From Dehalococcoidia bacterium (lineage in GTDB: Bacteria > Chloroflexota > Dehalococcoidia > SM23-28-2): a stretch of DNA of 64,000 bases. The notes beneath the pieces were generated by a model. The model saw only the letters and a list, made by a program, of their open reading frames with translations, was not told where the DNA came from and made no database searches. The position numbers were made by a program, and so were the translations under genes. How positions within the stretch are numbered: position 1 is the stretch's first letter; each line of letters starts with the position of its first letter. The stretch lies in the NCBI GenBank assembly GCA_030615765.1, contig JAUWYP010000002.1, forward strand, positions 18,480 through 82,479. Direction: 5' to 3'. Shown one piece after another: positions 57,290 to 64,000 of this stretch.

Positions 57290-58629
57290 CAGCGCCCGCC
57301 CTTCAGTCGCCGCTCGATGGCCCGAGCGTGGGCGGTGAACCCCTCGGCGCGGGCGATGACCATTGCCGCTGGCCCTAGTTCAGCCAGCGCTTCCTCGTCC
57401 AGGGATACGACGCTGATCACCTTCAGGAAGTCGTGCACCCCCAGCGGCGAGGAGAAGCGAGCGCTGCCGCCGGTGGGCATCACGTGGCTGGGGCCGGCCG
57501 TATAGTCGCCCACAGCCTCCGCCGAGAGCCCCCCGACGAATACGGAGCCGGCGTTGGCCACCTGGCCCAGATAGTACTGGCCATCGCTCACCGCCAGCGA
57601 TAGGTGCTCAGGGGCGTACTCGTTGGCCAGGGCCAGCGCCTCCTCCAGCGTCTCCACCACGATGGCCAGTCCCTGTCCCTCAAGGGCAGCGGCGGCGATC
57701 TCCCGCCGCTCGAGCGACTCTAGCTGCTGTTCGAGCTCTCTCAGCACCGTCTGCGCCAGGGCGTCGGAGGTGGTGATCAGAATGGGGCTGGCCAGGGCAT
57801 CGTGCTCGGCCTGAGCCAGGAGATCGGCAGCGCACAGGCCGGGATCGGCGCCGTCGTCGGCCACCACCAGCGTCTCCGTAGGGCCGAAGATACCGTCGAT
57901 GCCCACCGCCCCGTGCACCGCCTTCTTGGCCAGGGCCACGAAGATGTTCCCCGGGCCGCAGATCTTGTCCACGCTAGGGATGCTCTCGCTGCCGAAAGCG
58001 AGGGCAGCGATGGCCTGAGCGCCGCCCGCCCGAAAAATGCCGTCCACGCCGGTGATATCGGCGGCCACCAGCTTGAGAGGCGAGATGCTGCCGTCGGCAG
58101 CCGCCGGCGTGGTCATGTAAATCTCGGCAACGCCGGCTACCCGCGCCGGGATGGCGGTCATGAGCACCGACGAGGGATAGACCGCCGTGGTGCCCGGCAC
58201 GTACATGCCCACCCGCTTCAGCGGCCGCACCACCTGGCCGAGGCCGCTCTCGTCGAAGCCGGTCAGGGAGTGGTCAAGCTGCTTCCGGTGGTAGGCCCAG
58301 ATGCGGTCGGCGGCAGAGCGCAGCGCCCGCACTACTTCTTCGTCCACCTGCACATAGGCGTCCTCTATCTCCTTTGGCGACACCTTCAGCGGCAGATCAG
58401 GCCCTGACCGGACGCCGTCGATCTCCTCGTTGTAGCGCCGGACGGCGGCATCGCCGCCCTCCCGCACATCGGCCAGGATGCGGTCCACCACCGCCTGGGC
58501 GTCCAGGTCTGCCCCGAAGACACGCCGTATCTTCTGGCGGACGGCTGGGAGCAACTCGGCCTCTCCCAGAGGACGACGCAGGCGGGCCAGCAGGCGGCGG
58601 CCTTCCTCACTGCCGTGAACCAGCCTCAA
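57289..58629 (-). CDS. hisD: Histidinol dehydrogenase
   Basis: 446 residues. The TTG at 58629 overlaps the upstream stop (TTGA), and translation from it gives LRLVHGSEEGRRLLARL. PLKRVGMYVPGTTAVYPSSV, DKICGPGNIFVALAKKAV, ADLLAQAEHDALAS and NEYAPEHLSLAV are conserved blocks including zinc ligands. Upstream in-frame sequence is shadow coding of the previous gene. It performs the last two oxidations to histidine. Confidence 0.95.
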   Translation of the reverse strand: MRLVHGSEEGRRLLARLRRPLGEAELLPAVRQKIRRVFGADLDAQAVVDRILADVREGGDAAVRRYNEEIDGVRSGPDLPLKVSPKEIEDAYVQVDEEVVRALRSAADRIWAYHRKQLDHSLTGFDESGLGQVVRPLKRVGMYVPGTTAVYPSSVLMTAIPARVAGVAEIYMTTPAAADGSISPLKLVAADITGVDGIFRAGGAQAIAALAFGSESIPSVDKICGPGNIFVALAKKAVHGAVGIDGIFGPTETLVVADDGADPGLCAADLLAQAEHDALASPILITTSDALAQTVLRELEQQLESLERREIAAAALEGQGLAIVVETLEEALALANEYAPEHLSLAVSDGQYYLGQVANAGSVFVGGLSAEAVGDYTAGPSHVMPTGGSARFSSPLGVHDFLKVISVVSLDEEALAELGPAAMVIARAEGFTAHARAIERRLKGGR

Positions 58630-59414
58630 TACAGGTACTCCTCGATTGCCGCCCGGCCCCGGTTCAGCGACTTCTCCTGGAAAGCATCGATGCGCTCGCG
58701 GCCAAGGTAATCGGTGACCTCGGCCACCAGGCCGGGGAGCGTCTTCACGAACTCGGCGAAGGCTTTGGGCGTATCGACGCCCGCCACCTTCAGGGCGCGA
58801 CCGCCGAAGAAGCGGAACCGCTCCCAGTCGGGCGGGTGGTTCAGCGCCTCCACCATCAGCTCGCGCCACAGCCCCAAAGCGCCCCCGCCTATAAGGCTCA
58901 CCTTCAGGTCAAGGATCGGCCGGACAAGCTCCTTCACGACGTGGGACATCGCCTCCCGGTCAGCGCGAGCCTGCCGGTCCAGCTCGTACTGGACGGCCCG
59001 GTCCATGATGTTCGCTCGGTCGTCGCCGGCCAGGGGCGACGACCGGCCGAAGAAGGGCCGATAGATGTCATTGATCCATATCTCGTCCATCACCAGATGG
59101 GAGATGTAACCGCAAACGAAGGCCGCCGTTGGCGGGTTGAGCTCGGCCGGGTCCGCCAGAGCCGGATGGACCTCGAACATAGTAGCCACCGCGCTCTGTT
59201 CCTCGAACTTTTGCAGATCGAAGAAGTGGGTGCGCTCCCTCTCCCAGCGCATCAAGATATGGATGTCGGGAGCGGTAGAGCCCAGGTAGAGACTCCCCGA
59301 CTCCGCATCGAGCGCGGGCTGATGGAGCCGCTCGGCGATGCGCTTGGCGACGGCGGCATGAAAGGCCAGTGCCGGCATCTTTCGTCTGACAACCTCCCAG
59401 GGCCATTTTATCAC
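58626..59414 (-). CDS. Zinc-dependent phospholipase C-like protein
   Basis: 262 residues from a GTG that overlaps the hisG stop; an ATG at 59378 is an alternative start. The His/Asp pattern of the bacterial zinc-dependent phospholipase C fold is visible: ALAFHAAVAKRI, GSLYLGSTAPDIHILM, RTHFFDLQ and FVCGYISHLVMDEIWIND. No signal peptide is evident. It lies between hisG and hisD with 4-bp overlaps on both sides, so it is translated with the histidine enzymes, although no histidine role is known for this family. Confidence 0.8.
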   Translation of the reverse strand: MIKWPWEVVRRKMPALAFHAAVAKRIAERLHQPALDAESGSLYLGSTAPDIHILMRWERERTHFFDLQKFEEQSAVATMFEVHPALADPAELNPPTAAFVCGYISHLVMDEIWINDIYRPFFGRSSPLAGDDRANIMDRAVQYELDRQARADREAMSHVVKELVRPILDLKVSLIGGGALGLWRELMVEALNHPPDWERFRFFGGRALKVAGVDTPKAFAEFVKTLPGLVAEVTDYLGRERIDAFQEKSLNRGRAAIEEYLY

Positions 59415-60844
59415 CTGCCCGCCGCAGGCGGGGACGAACTCGCCCGGCGGAAGCGTTCGATGAGCTGCGATAGAAGCTCGGCCTTGGCAGGCGGCGGCTG
59501 TCGCTTGCTGGCGATGAGGCAGGTAGTGGACCGCAAGAAGCGGTCGATGGCCTTGAGTTTGTTCTCGGCCAGCGTTCTGCCCGTCTGGACGCCCTCGATG
59601 AGCAGATCGGCGTCTTCGGGGACAAAGCCCTCCGAGGCGCCGCTGATCGGTATCACTTGATAGCGCCAGAAGTGGTTCTGGCGGGCATAGTGGTCGGCGA
59701 TGGCCGGGAACTCCGAGGCGACCCGAATGGTCTTCAGGCCCTGGCTACGCCAGAGCTCAACCGCGTCGGTCAGGCTGCTGGCCGGCAGGTCCTCGCTGAC
59801 CACCGCCGACAGGTCGAACTGGCCGCCGCCGAGATCCACAACTTCCTTCACTGGGCTGCCAGGAAAGCAGAGAAGATGCTCCATCAAGCAGTCGCGACCG
59901 CTGATGACCAGATCGAAATTGCCCAGGGCCACCTGCTGGGGCATGTCATGCGGCCGAATCACCTTCACCTCCAGGCCCTCCAGGGAGCTCCGCGGCCTGC
60001 GCACCCATCCCCGCTCGTCATAGCCCTGACAGGACAAGCCAGCCGCTCGCAGGATAGCGGCGGCGCTGGGCTGCTGGTGCCCATCGGGCAGCGCCAAGCG
60101 CACGGTGGCGGCCGGCCGCTCGGTCGCCAGGGGCGGCCGTGGCGGCCCAGCCAGGGCAGAGGGCAACTCGAGGCCGGCCTCTGGCTGCCGACCGCCCTCC
60201 AGAGCCATGAGGGGCCCCAGCACAGGGCTCAGGTCCTTCCCCTCAATGCTGCGGTGGTAAGCGATGAGCCAGGGTGAGCCCACCAGCAGACGATACAGTG
60301 GCGTCAGTCCTTGCTCTCGCACCTCCTCCTCACTGCTGGCAGCGACCACCGCCAGGTCAGCATCCTCCGGGGGATAAGCCTCCGCCGCCCCCCACACCGG
60401 GAAGACCCGATAGGCAGGCAAGCGGGCGCTGAGGGCGAAGACCTCGGCCAGGTTGGGGTACTCGCTGACTAGGCGCAGACCAGGCACCCCCGCGAGATCG
60501 TCCAGGCTGGACAGACCGCCATCGGGCGCCGCCGCCACGTACAAGCTCGACGGGCCCAGGGGCAACGCCCTTAGCTGCACTACCGCCTCGCTGGGAAAGC
60601 GAATGAGCAGTTCCTTCAGCCAGGCCAGACTACAGATGCCCACGTCGTAGTTGCCCAAGGCGATCTGGATGGGGATGTCTTTCTCACGGAAGACCCGCAG
60701 GAGCACGTCCTGGCGGCCGTCCAGGCGTGGTCGGTAGGAGCGGGAGCCGTCGGTGTAGCCGCGGACGATCAGGCCAGCCTGTCTCAGAAGCTGATCCGTG
60801 GGCCGAGCCATCTGGCCAGCGGGAAGGGCCAGCTTAAGAGACAC
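59411..60844 (-). CDS. hisG: ATP phosphoribosyltransferase with two fused HisG domains
   Basis: 477 residues, about twice the short HisG. Domain 1 (1-215) and domain 2 (247-460) align along their length: LKLALPAGQMARPTDQLLRQ with VRLALPDGHQQPSAAAILRA, ALGNYDVGICSLAWLKE with ALGNFDLVISGRDCLME, and VWGAAEAYPPEDADL with ISGASEGFVPEDADL. The PRPP-binding loop is intact only in domain 2 (GVQTGRTLAENKL, about 418-430); domain 1 reads VAASSEEEVREQGL. Domain 2 is thus likely catalytic and domain 1 structural or regulatory. The GTG start overlaps hisZ by 11 bp. Confidence 0.9.
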   Translation of the reverse strand: MSLKLALPAGQMARPTDQLLRQAGLIVRGYTDGSRSYRPRLDGRQDVLLRVFREKDIPIQIALGNYDVGICSLAWLKELLIRFPSEAVVQLRALPLGPSSLYVAAAPDGGLSSLDDLAGVPGLRLVSEYPNLAEVFALSARLPAYRVFPVWGAAEAYPPEDADLAVVAASSEEEVREQGLTPLYRLLVGSPWLIAYHRSIEGKDLSPVLGPLMALEGGRQPEAGLELPSALAGPPRPPLATERPAATVRLALPDGHQQPSAAAILRAAGLSCQGYDERGWVRRPRSSLEGLEVKVIRPHDMPQQVALGNFDLVISGRDCLMEHLLCFPGSPVKEVVDLGGGQFDLSAVVSEDLPASSLTDAVELWRSQGLKTIRVASEFPAIADHYARQNHFWRYQVIPISGASEGFVPEDADLLIEGVQTGRTLAENKLKAIDRFLRSTTCLIASKRQPPPAKAELLSQLIERFRRASSSPPAAGR

Positions 60845-62099
60845 CGCCCGTCGCCTCCAGGGCGGCCAACAGGTCGTCGAGCCTGGCGAAGGTCCGCCGC
60901 CGCTTCTTGATCCGATCGTAAAGGGAGTAGCCGATACCCTTAGCCGAGGGCTTCACCGTCACCTCCCAGCGGCAGGCAGAAGGCGCATCTCGGACCAGGG
61001 CCACCTCGGTCTGCAGGCCCAGTTGCTGAAGCGGGCCAATGGCAGCGAAGGCCGTCGCCACAACATCTGCCCGGTCGGAGGCGGGCCTCACACAGACGAC
61101 TTCCTGCCGGGGAATGGCCTCCTCCAGCGAAGGCAGCAGCCTGGCCAGCTTGGTCGCGTCCAGGGCAAAGCCGGAGGCCGCGACATCGGGGCCGCCCGCC
61201 AGAGCGATCAGGCCGTCGTAGCGGCCACCCCCTCCCACTCTCTCACCGTTGGCCACGAACCGAAAGACGGGCCCCGTATAGTACTCGAAGCTGCCCACCA
61301 GCGCCGCAGCCACCTGGCAGCGGCAGCCCAGGGCCGACAACGTGTCGACCAGCGTGGCCAACTCCTCCAGCGGGCGGGCCATCTGGGGCACCGCCTTCTG
61401 GAAAGTGCTGCCAAGATTAGCGAGATAGGCGCTGCCAGCCCCCTCACCCTCGAACAGCAGCCGCAGAGGCGCTCCCAGGGAGGGCAGTCGCTCCTCGACC
61501 TCGGCCAGGGCCGTCAGGTCACCGTCCAGGATACGATCGTAGACGCGCACCTGGTCGGCGCGCTCCAGGCCGGCCTGAGCGAGAACCGACCGCACGATGC
61601 CGGGATGGAAGAGGCGCACCTCGACCGGCCCCAGGCCCAGCCGCTCCAGCGTCTGGCAGGCCAGAAGGATAAGCTCCACCTCGCCGCGCGGCTGAGTATC
61701 GCCGATAAGCTCCACGCCGCACTGCCAGCCCTCGCGCGGCTCGTCCCCCTCTGCGAAGCGAAACACGTTCTGGATGTAGAAGAGCTTGGCCAGCTTCTCC
61801 TGTTGCAGGTGCTCCACGAACAGGCGCGCGGTCGGTATGGTGGCATCGGGCCGCAGCACCACTCGCTCGCCGCTCCAGCCATCCCAGTCCAGGAACGAGT
61901 AGACGCGCCCCAGCATCTGAGGGGAGAGGGTGCCAGCAGCCGTGAACAAGTGCAGGTGCTCGATGGTGGGGGTGCGCACCTCCTGATAGCCCCAGGCCCG
62001 GCAGGCAGTGCGGAAGACCTCCTCCACCCGCCGAAAGCGAGCCATATCGGCGGGCAGCAGGTCACGCATGCCGCGGCAACGTGGTGACTCTTCGAGCAT
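60834..62099 (-). CDS. hisZ: ATP phosphoribosyltransferase regulatory subunit (HisRS-like)
   Basis: 421 residues from the ATG at 62099. It has the class II synthetase core of HisRS (GMRDLLPADMARFRRVEEVF; ERVVLRPDATIPTARLFVE; GGGGRYDGLIALAGG). The His-specific loop reads ALVGSFEYYTGPVF, lacking the catalytic Arg of LVRGLDYY in true HisRS, which marks it as HisZ. It lies immediately before hisG. HisZ normally activates the short HisG, so pairing with a double HisG is unusual. Confidence 0.88.
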   Translation of the reverse strand: MLEESPRCRGMRDLLPADMARFRRVEEVFRTACRAWGYQEVRTPTIEHLHLFTAAGTLSPQMLGRVYSFLDWDGWSGERVVLRPDATIPTARLFVEHLQQEKLAKLFYIQNVFRFAEGDEPREGWQCGVELIGDTQPRGEVELILLACQTLERLGLGPVEVRLFHPGIVRSVLAQAGLERADQVRVYDRILDGDLTALAEVEERLPSLGAPLRLLFEGEGAGSAYLANLGSTFQKAVPQMARPLEELATLVDTLSALGCRCQVAAALVGSFEYYTGPVFRFVANGERVGGGGRYDGLIALAGGPDVAASGFALDATKLARLLPSLEEAIPRQEVVCVRPASDRADVVATAFAAIGPLQQLGLQTEVALVRDAPSACRWEVTVKPSAKGIGYSLYDRIKKRRRTFARLDDLLAALEATGGVS

Positions 62100-62155
62100 G
62101 GACAACCCTCTTCTACTCAGATTAGGCCCCATTCTACCGCAGGGGCCAGAGCCGT

Positions 62156-63232
62156 TCAACGATTGAAGTAATCGTAGATAGCGCGGGAGAGAAGGGCAAT
62201 GAGTTGCGCCTCCCCGCTCTCGTCGGACAGCACAGCGATGATATAGGTGGGCTGCGGAGCGTAAACGATACCCACGTCGTGATTAACCTCGGGCAGATTG
62301 CCCGTCTTGTGGGCCACCTCCGTGCCAGGGGGCAGCAGCGCTGGCAGGCGGTCGCGCACCTTTTGAGCTAGCATAAGGTCGAGCATCTCTCGGCTGGCTT
62401 CCCCGCTGACGGCCGCTCGCAAGACCACCATCTCCAAGAAGAGCACCATATCCGCTGCTGTACTAGTCACGTCCCCGTGCCTGAAAGTGCTTTCGGTCAG
62501 CCCCAACGCTTGCAGATCCCGATGGATGTTCCCCAGCCCGACCTTATCCCGGAGCAGGAAGCCGCTCGCGTTGTCACTATAGGTGATCATGGCCCACAAA
62601 GCCTCGCGTACCGTCAGCGTATCGCATACCTCGACAGGTAAGCTCCCTGCGTCCCAGAAGGCATAGTACGGCGTCACCAGGAGTTCCTCGTCCATCTGCA
62701 GCAGACCCAGTTCCACCTGCTTATAGACCTCATACATCACCCAGAGCTTGAAGAGGCTCGCGGTTTCGAAACGCTTATGCGAGTTGACTTCCGCTACGGC
62801 CCCATTGACCAGGTTCTTGACCACTACTCCGTAGCTGTCCACCTCATCGCCGAGGCTGCTCCGGATAACCTCCTCCAGGCCAGCATCGCGATGGGATGGC
62901 ATTGGCGCGTAGGCCGAGGAGAGGGAGACCCCGGTGGGCCCCGTAAGGGGTTCCTCATCTGCGCACCAGACGGCTGCCACCGACTCGCTGGGCTGAGGGG
63001 AAGGCGTTTGCGCCTCTTCGGCACGAGGGCTTGCGTACAACGCTGTCGGGGTAGGGAGGCTTGGGGTCACTGGCCTGTCGCTGGTGGGCAGAGGCGTCGG
63101 CGACCCTACCGATTCCTCTCTGCTGCCCGGCGCTGCATCCTCAGAAGAAGTGCGGCAGCCGACGCAACAGGCTACGGCCGCTATCAAGGCCACTAGGAGA
63201 AGCCGCCAAGGGGTCCTTTTGTCTGCTAACAT
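62156..63232 (-). CDS. Exported serine hydrolase of the class A beta-lactamase fold (lipoprotein)
   Basis: 358 residues from the ATG at 63232. A signal (LLLVALIAAVACCVGC) ends in cysteines suited to lipidation, followed by a long Pro/Ser/Thr-rich linker. The hydrolase has SLFK (Ser-x-x-Lys), SDNASG (the SDN motif) and HKTGNLPE (the KTG motif). The omega-loop ExxLN signature of true beta-lactamases is not seen, so it may be a penicillin-binding or peptidoglycan-related hydrolase rather than a resistance enzyme. Confidence 0.85.
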   Translation of the reverse strand: MLADKRTPWRLLLVALIAAVACCVGCRTSSEDAAPGSREESVGSPTPLPTSDRPVTPSLPTPTALYASPRAEEAQTPSPQPSESVAAVWCADEEPLTGPTGVSLSSAYAPMPSHRDAGLEEVIRSSLGDEVDSYGVVVKNLVNGAVAEVNSHKRFETASLFKLWVMYEVYKQVELGLLQMDEELLVTPYYAFWDAGSLPVEVCDTLTVREALWAMITYSDNASGFLLRDKVGLGNIHRDLQALGLTESTFRHGDVTSTAADMVLFLEMVVLRAAVSGEASREMLDLMLAQKVRDRLPALLPPGTEVAHKTGNLPEVNHDVGIVYAPQPTYIIAVLSDESGEAQLIALLSRAIYDYFNR

Positions 63233-63327
63233 TACTTGCAAATCATAACGCAAACCGTAGCGTTGCTGCATTCCCGCTCGCTCCTCCGGAACTGGCGGCG
63301 GCAGTAGGAACTGAGCGGCCAAACGGC

Positions 63328-63333
63328 TATAAT
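63328..63333 (+). promoter_or_regulatory. -10 box for the NfeD-type protease gene
   Basis: A perfect TATAAT lies 22 bases before the ATG at 63356. No convincing -35 is seen at the right distance. Confidence 0.45.
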
Positions 63334-63355
63334 AACGATAGACGAGGTTTCGCTC

Positions 63356-64000
63356 ATGAGGGATCGTCTCTTGGTCATGCCCTGGAGGCGGCGACTGGTT
63401 TTTGTGCGCCGTCTGCTCCTCCTGCTCGTCGCCCTGGCTGTCTTGGCCGTCGCCTGCGGCGGCCCCGGCGGGCCGGAGGGGGCTGTCCACGTCCTGAAGG
63501 CCGATGGTGACGTGAACCCCGTCATGGCCCGCTACATCGACCGGGGCATCGACCAGGCCGAAGACGCCAACGCGGTGGCGGTGGTCATCGAGCTGGATAC
63601 CCCCGGCGGTCTTATGACCTCCATGGAGGACATCGTCAAGCGTATCGAGAAAGACCGCATACCAGTTATCGTTCACGTATCGCCGCGGGGGGCAAAGGCT
63701 GCCTCGGCGGGGACCTTCATCACCATGGCCGCCAACATCGCCGCCATGGCCCCCAGCACCCGCATCGGGGCTGCCAGCCCGGTGGGGGCCGGCGGCGAGG
63801 ACATCGAGGGCACCATGGGCAAGAAGGTGACCGAGGACGCCGTGGCCTATGCCAAGAGCATCGCCAACTATCGCGGCCGCAACGCTGAATGGGCAGAGCA
63901 GGCCGTGCGCGAGGCTGTATCCGCCACGGAGACGGAGGCGGTCGACCTCGACGTCGTGGACCTGATCGCCGACGACCTCTTCTCCCTTCTGGAGGCGATA
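63356..64000 (+). CDS. NfeD-type membrane-bound serine protease, 3' truncated by window
   Basis: 215 codons are present and the frame is still open at the window end. The N-terminus has a signal with a possible lipobox (LLLLLVALAVLAVAC). The ClpP-like domain has VIELDTPGGLMTSMEDIV, the catalytic Ser in KAASAGTFITMAA and the general-base Lys in AVAYAKSIANYRGRN, as in the NfeD/STOPP protease PH1510. The C-terminal membrane and OB-fold parts lie beyond the window. Confidence 0.9.
   Translation, partial: MRDRLLVMPWRRRLVFVRRLLLLLVALAVLAVACGGPGGPEGAVHVLKADGDVNPVMARYIDRGIDQAEDANAVAVVIELDTPGGLMTSMEDIVKRIEKDRIPVIVHVSPRGAKAASAGTFITMAANIAAMAPSTRIGAASPVGAGGEDIEGTMGKKVTEDAVAYAKSIANYRGRNAEWAEQAVREAVSATETEAVDLDVVDLIADDLFSLLEAI

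Noticed and set aside
59414..59446. Another copy of the double-hairpin repeat at the hisG 3' end (CCCGCCGCAGGCGGGG)
   Set aside because: Only a short GC palindrome is shared; the second hairpin (TCCGCCTCTGGCGGA) is absent.
60834..62099. Histidyl-tRNA synthetase
   Set aside because: The catalytic Arg of the LVRGLDYY loop is missing and the gene is joined to hisG, so HisZ fits better.
62156..63232. A beta-lactamase resistance gene
   Set aside because: The SxxK, SDN and KTG motifs are present but the omega-loop Glu motif is not, and the gene sits in a housekeeping context. A cell-wall or other serine hydrolase is as likely.
1..64000. CRISPR arrays, tRNA or rRNA genes, insertion sequences, prophage
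   Set aside because: No regularly spaced repeats, no tRNA T-loop and acceptor pairs other than in tmRNA, and no transposase or phage structural genes were seen by reading. A tRNA-finding program would be needed to exclude tRNAs fully.

Overview
The window is a high-GC bacterial chromosome segment with tightly packed, often overlapping genes and many GTG and TTG starts. Several features suggest a Chloroflexota relative of the Dehalococcoidia: short stand-alone MetE-like methionine synthases, an archaeal-type phosphoglycerate mutase, LL-diaminopimelate aminotransferase, HisZ-type histidine biosynthesis, an F420-type (DUF385) reductase, and a tmRNA whose predicted tag starts Gly-Glu as I recall it does in Dehalococcoides. 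This placement is inference from gene content. I saw no tRNA, rRNA, CRISPR array, prophage or recognisable insertion sequence.

Layout. 1-6.5 kb is the tail of a cell-surface glycosylation group: two large membrane proteins of Agl23/GT39 type, one carrying an NHL propeller, then a UPF0104 flippase-like protein and an FAD amine-oxidase-like protein. 6.6-9.4 kb is nuoE, a GNAT gene and nuoF, in overlapping order. 9.45-11.8 kb has a strong promoter, a short terminated RNA, an exported protein with a C-terminal anchor and a membrane-anchored caspase-like protein. 11.9-17.7 kb carries mutS and mutL around an exported subtilase. 17.8-21.2 kb (minus) has a CoA-binding synthetase-like protein and two MetE-like proteins. 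21.5-22.9 kb has a pair of unknown small paralogs followed by gene debris. 22.9-26.4 kb (minus) has an FKBP lipoprotein, ssrA, a short QueG-like protein, smpB and a C-terminal processing protease. 26.7-31.5 kb has a PTPS-III-like enzyme, a zinc-ribbon protein, a flavodoxin, an arsR-arsM unit, hflX and the DUF385 reductase. 31.6-47.2 kb (minus) has dapL, three tandem alpha/beta-hydrolase-nucleotide cyclase fusions, dapF, miaA, tpiA, apgM, pgk, a penicillin-acylase-like enzyme, rpiB, a lipoprotein and tsaC. 47.3-55.6 kb is a purine cluster (guaA, purD, purE, purB, purC, purS). 55.6-62.1 kb (minus) is a histidine cluster (hisZ, hisG, a phospholipase-like gene, hisD, hisC, hisB). The end has a serine beta-lactamase-fold lipoprotein and the start of an NfeD-type protease.

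Most notable signals. (1) Two toxin-antitoxin modules, HicBA and a VapBC-like pair, sit between guaA and purD. Each is preceded by a truncated copy of the purD 5' end, as if cassettes had entered the start of purD and each time restored it. (2) The ssrA-smpB pair is split by a QueG-like gene flanked by a 43-bp direct repeat of the smpB 3' end. (3) hisG encodes two ATP-phosphoribosyltransferase domains in one chain, the first with a degenerate PRPP loop. (4) A 30-bp double-hairpin repeat occurs between genes and inside the coding sequences of nuoF and mutS. (5) Three tandem hydrolase-cyclase fusions have lost the hydrolase triad and the cyclase transition-state Asn.
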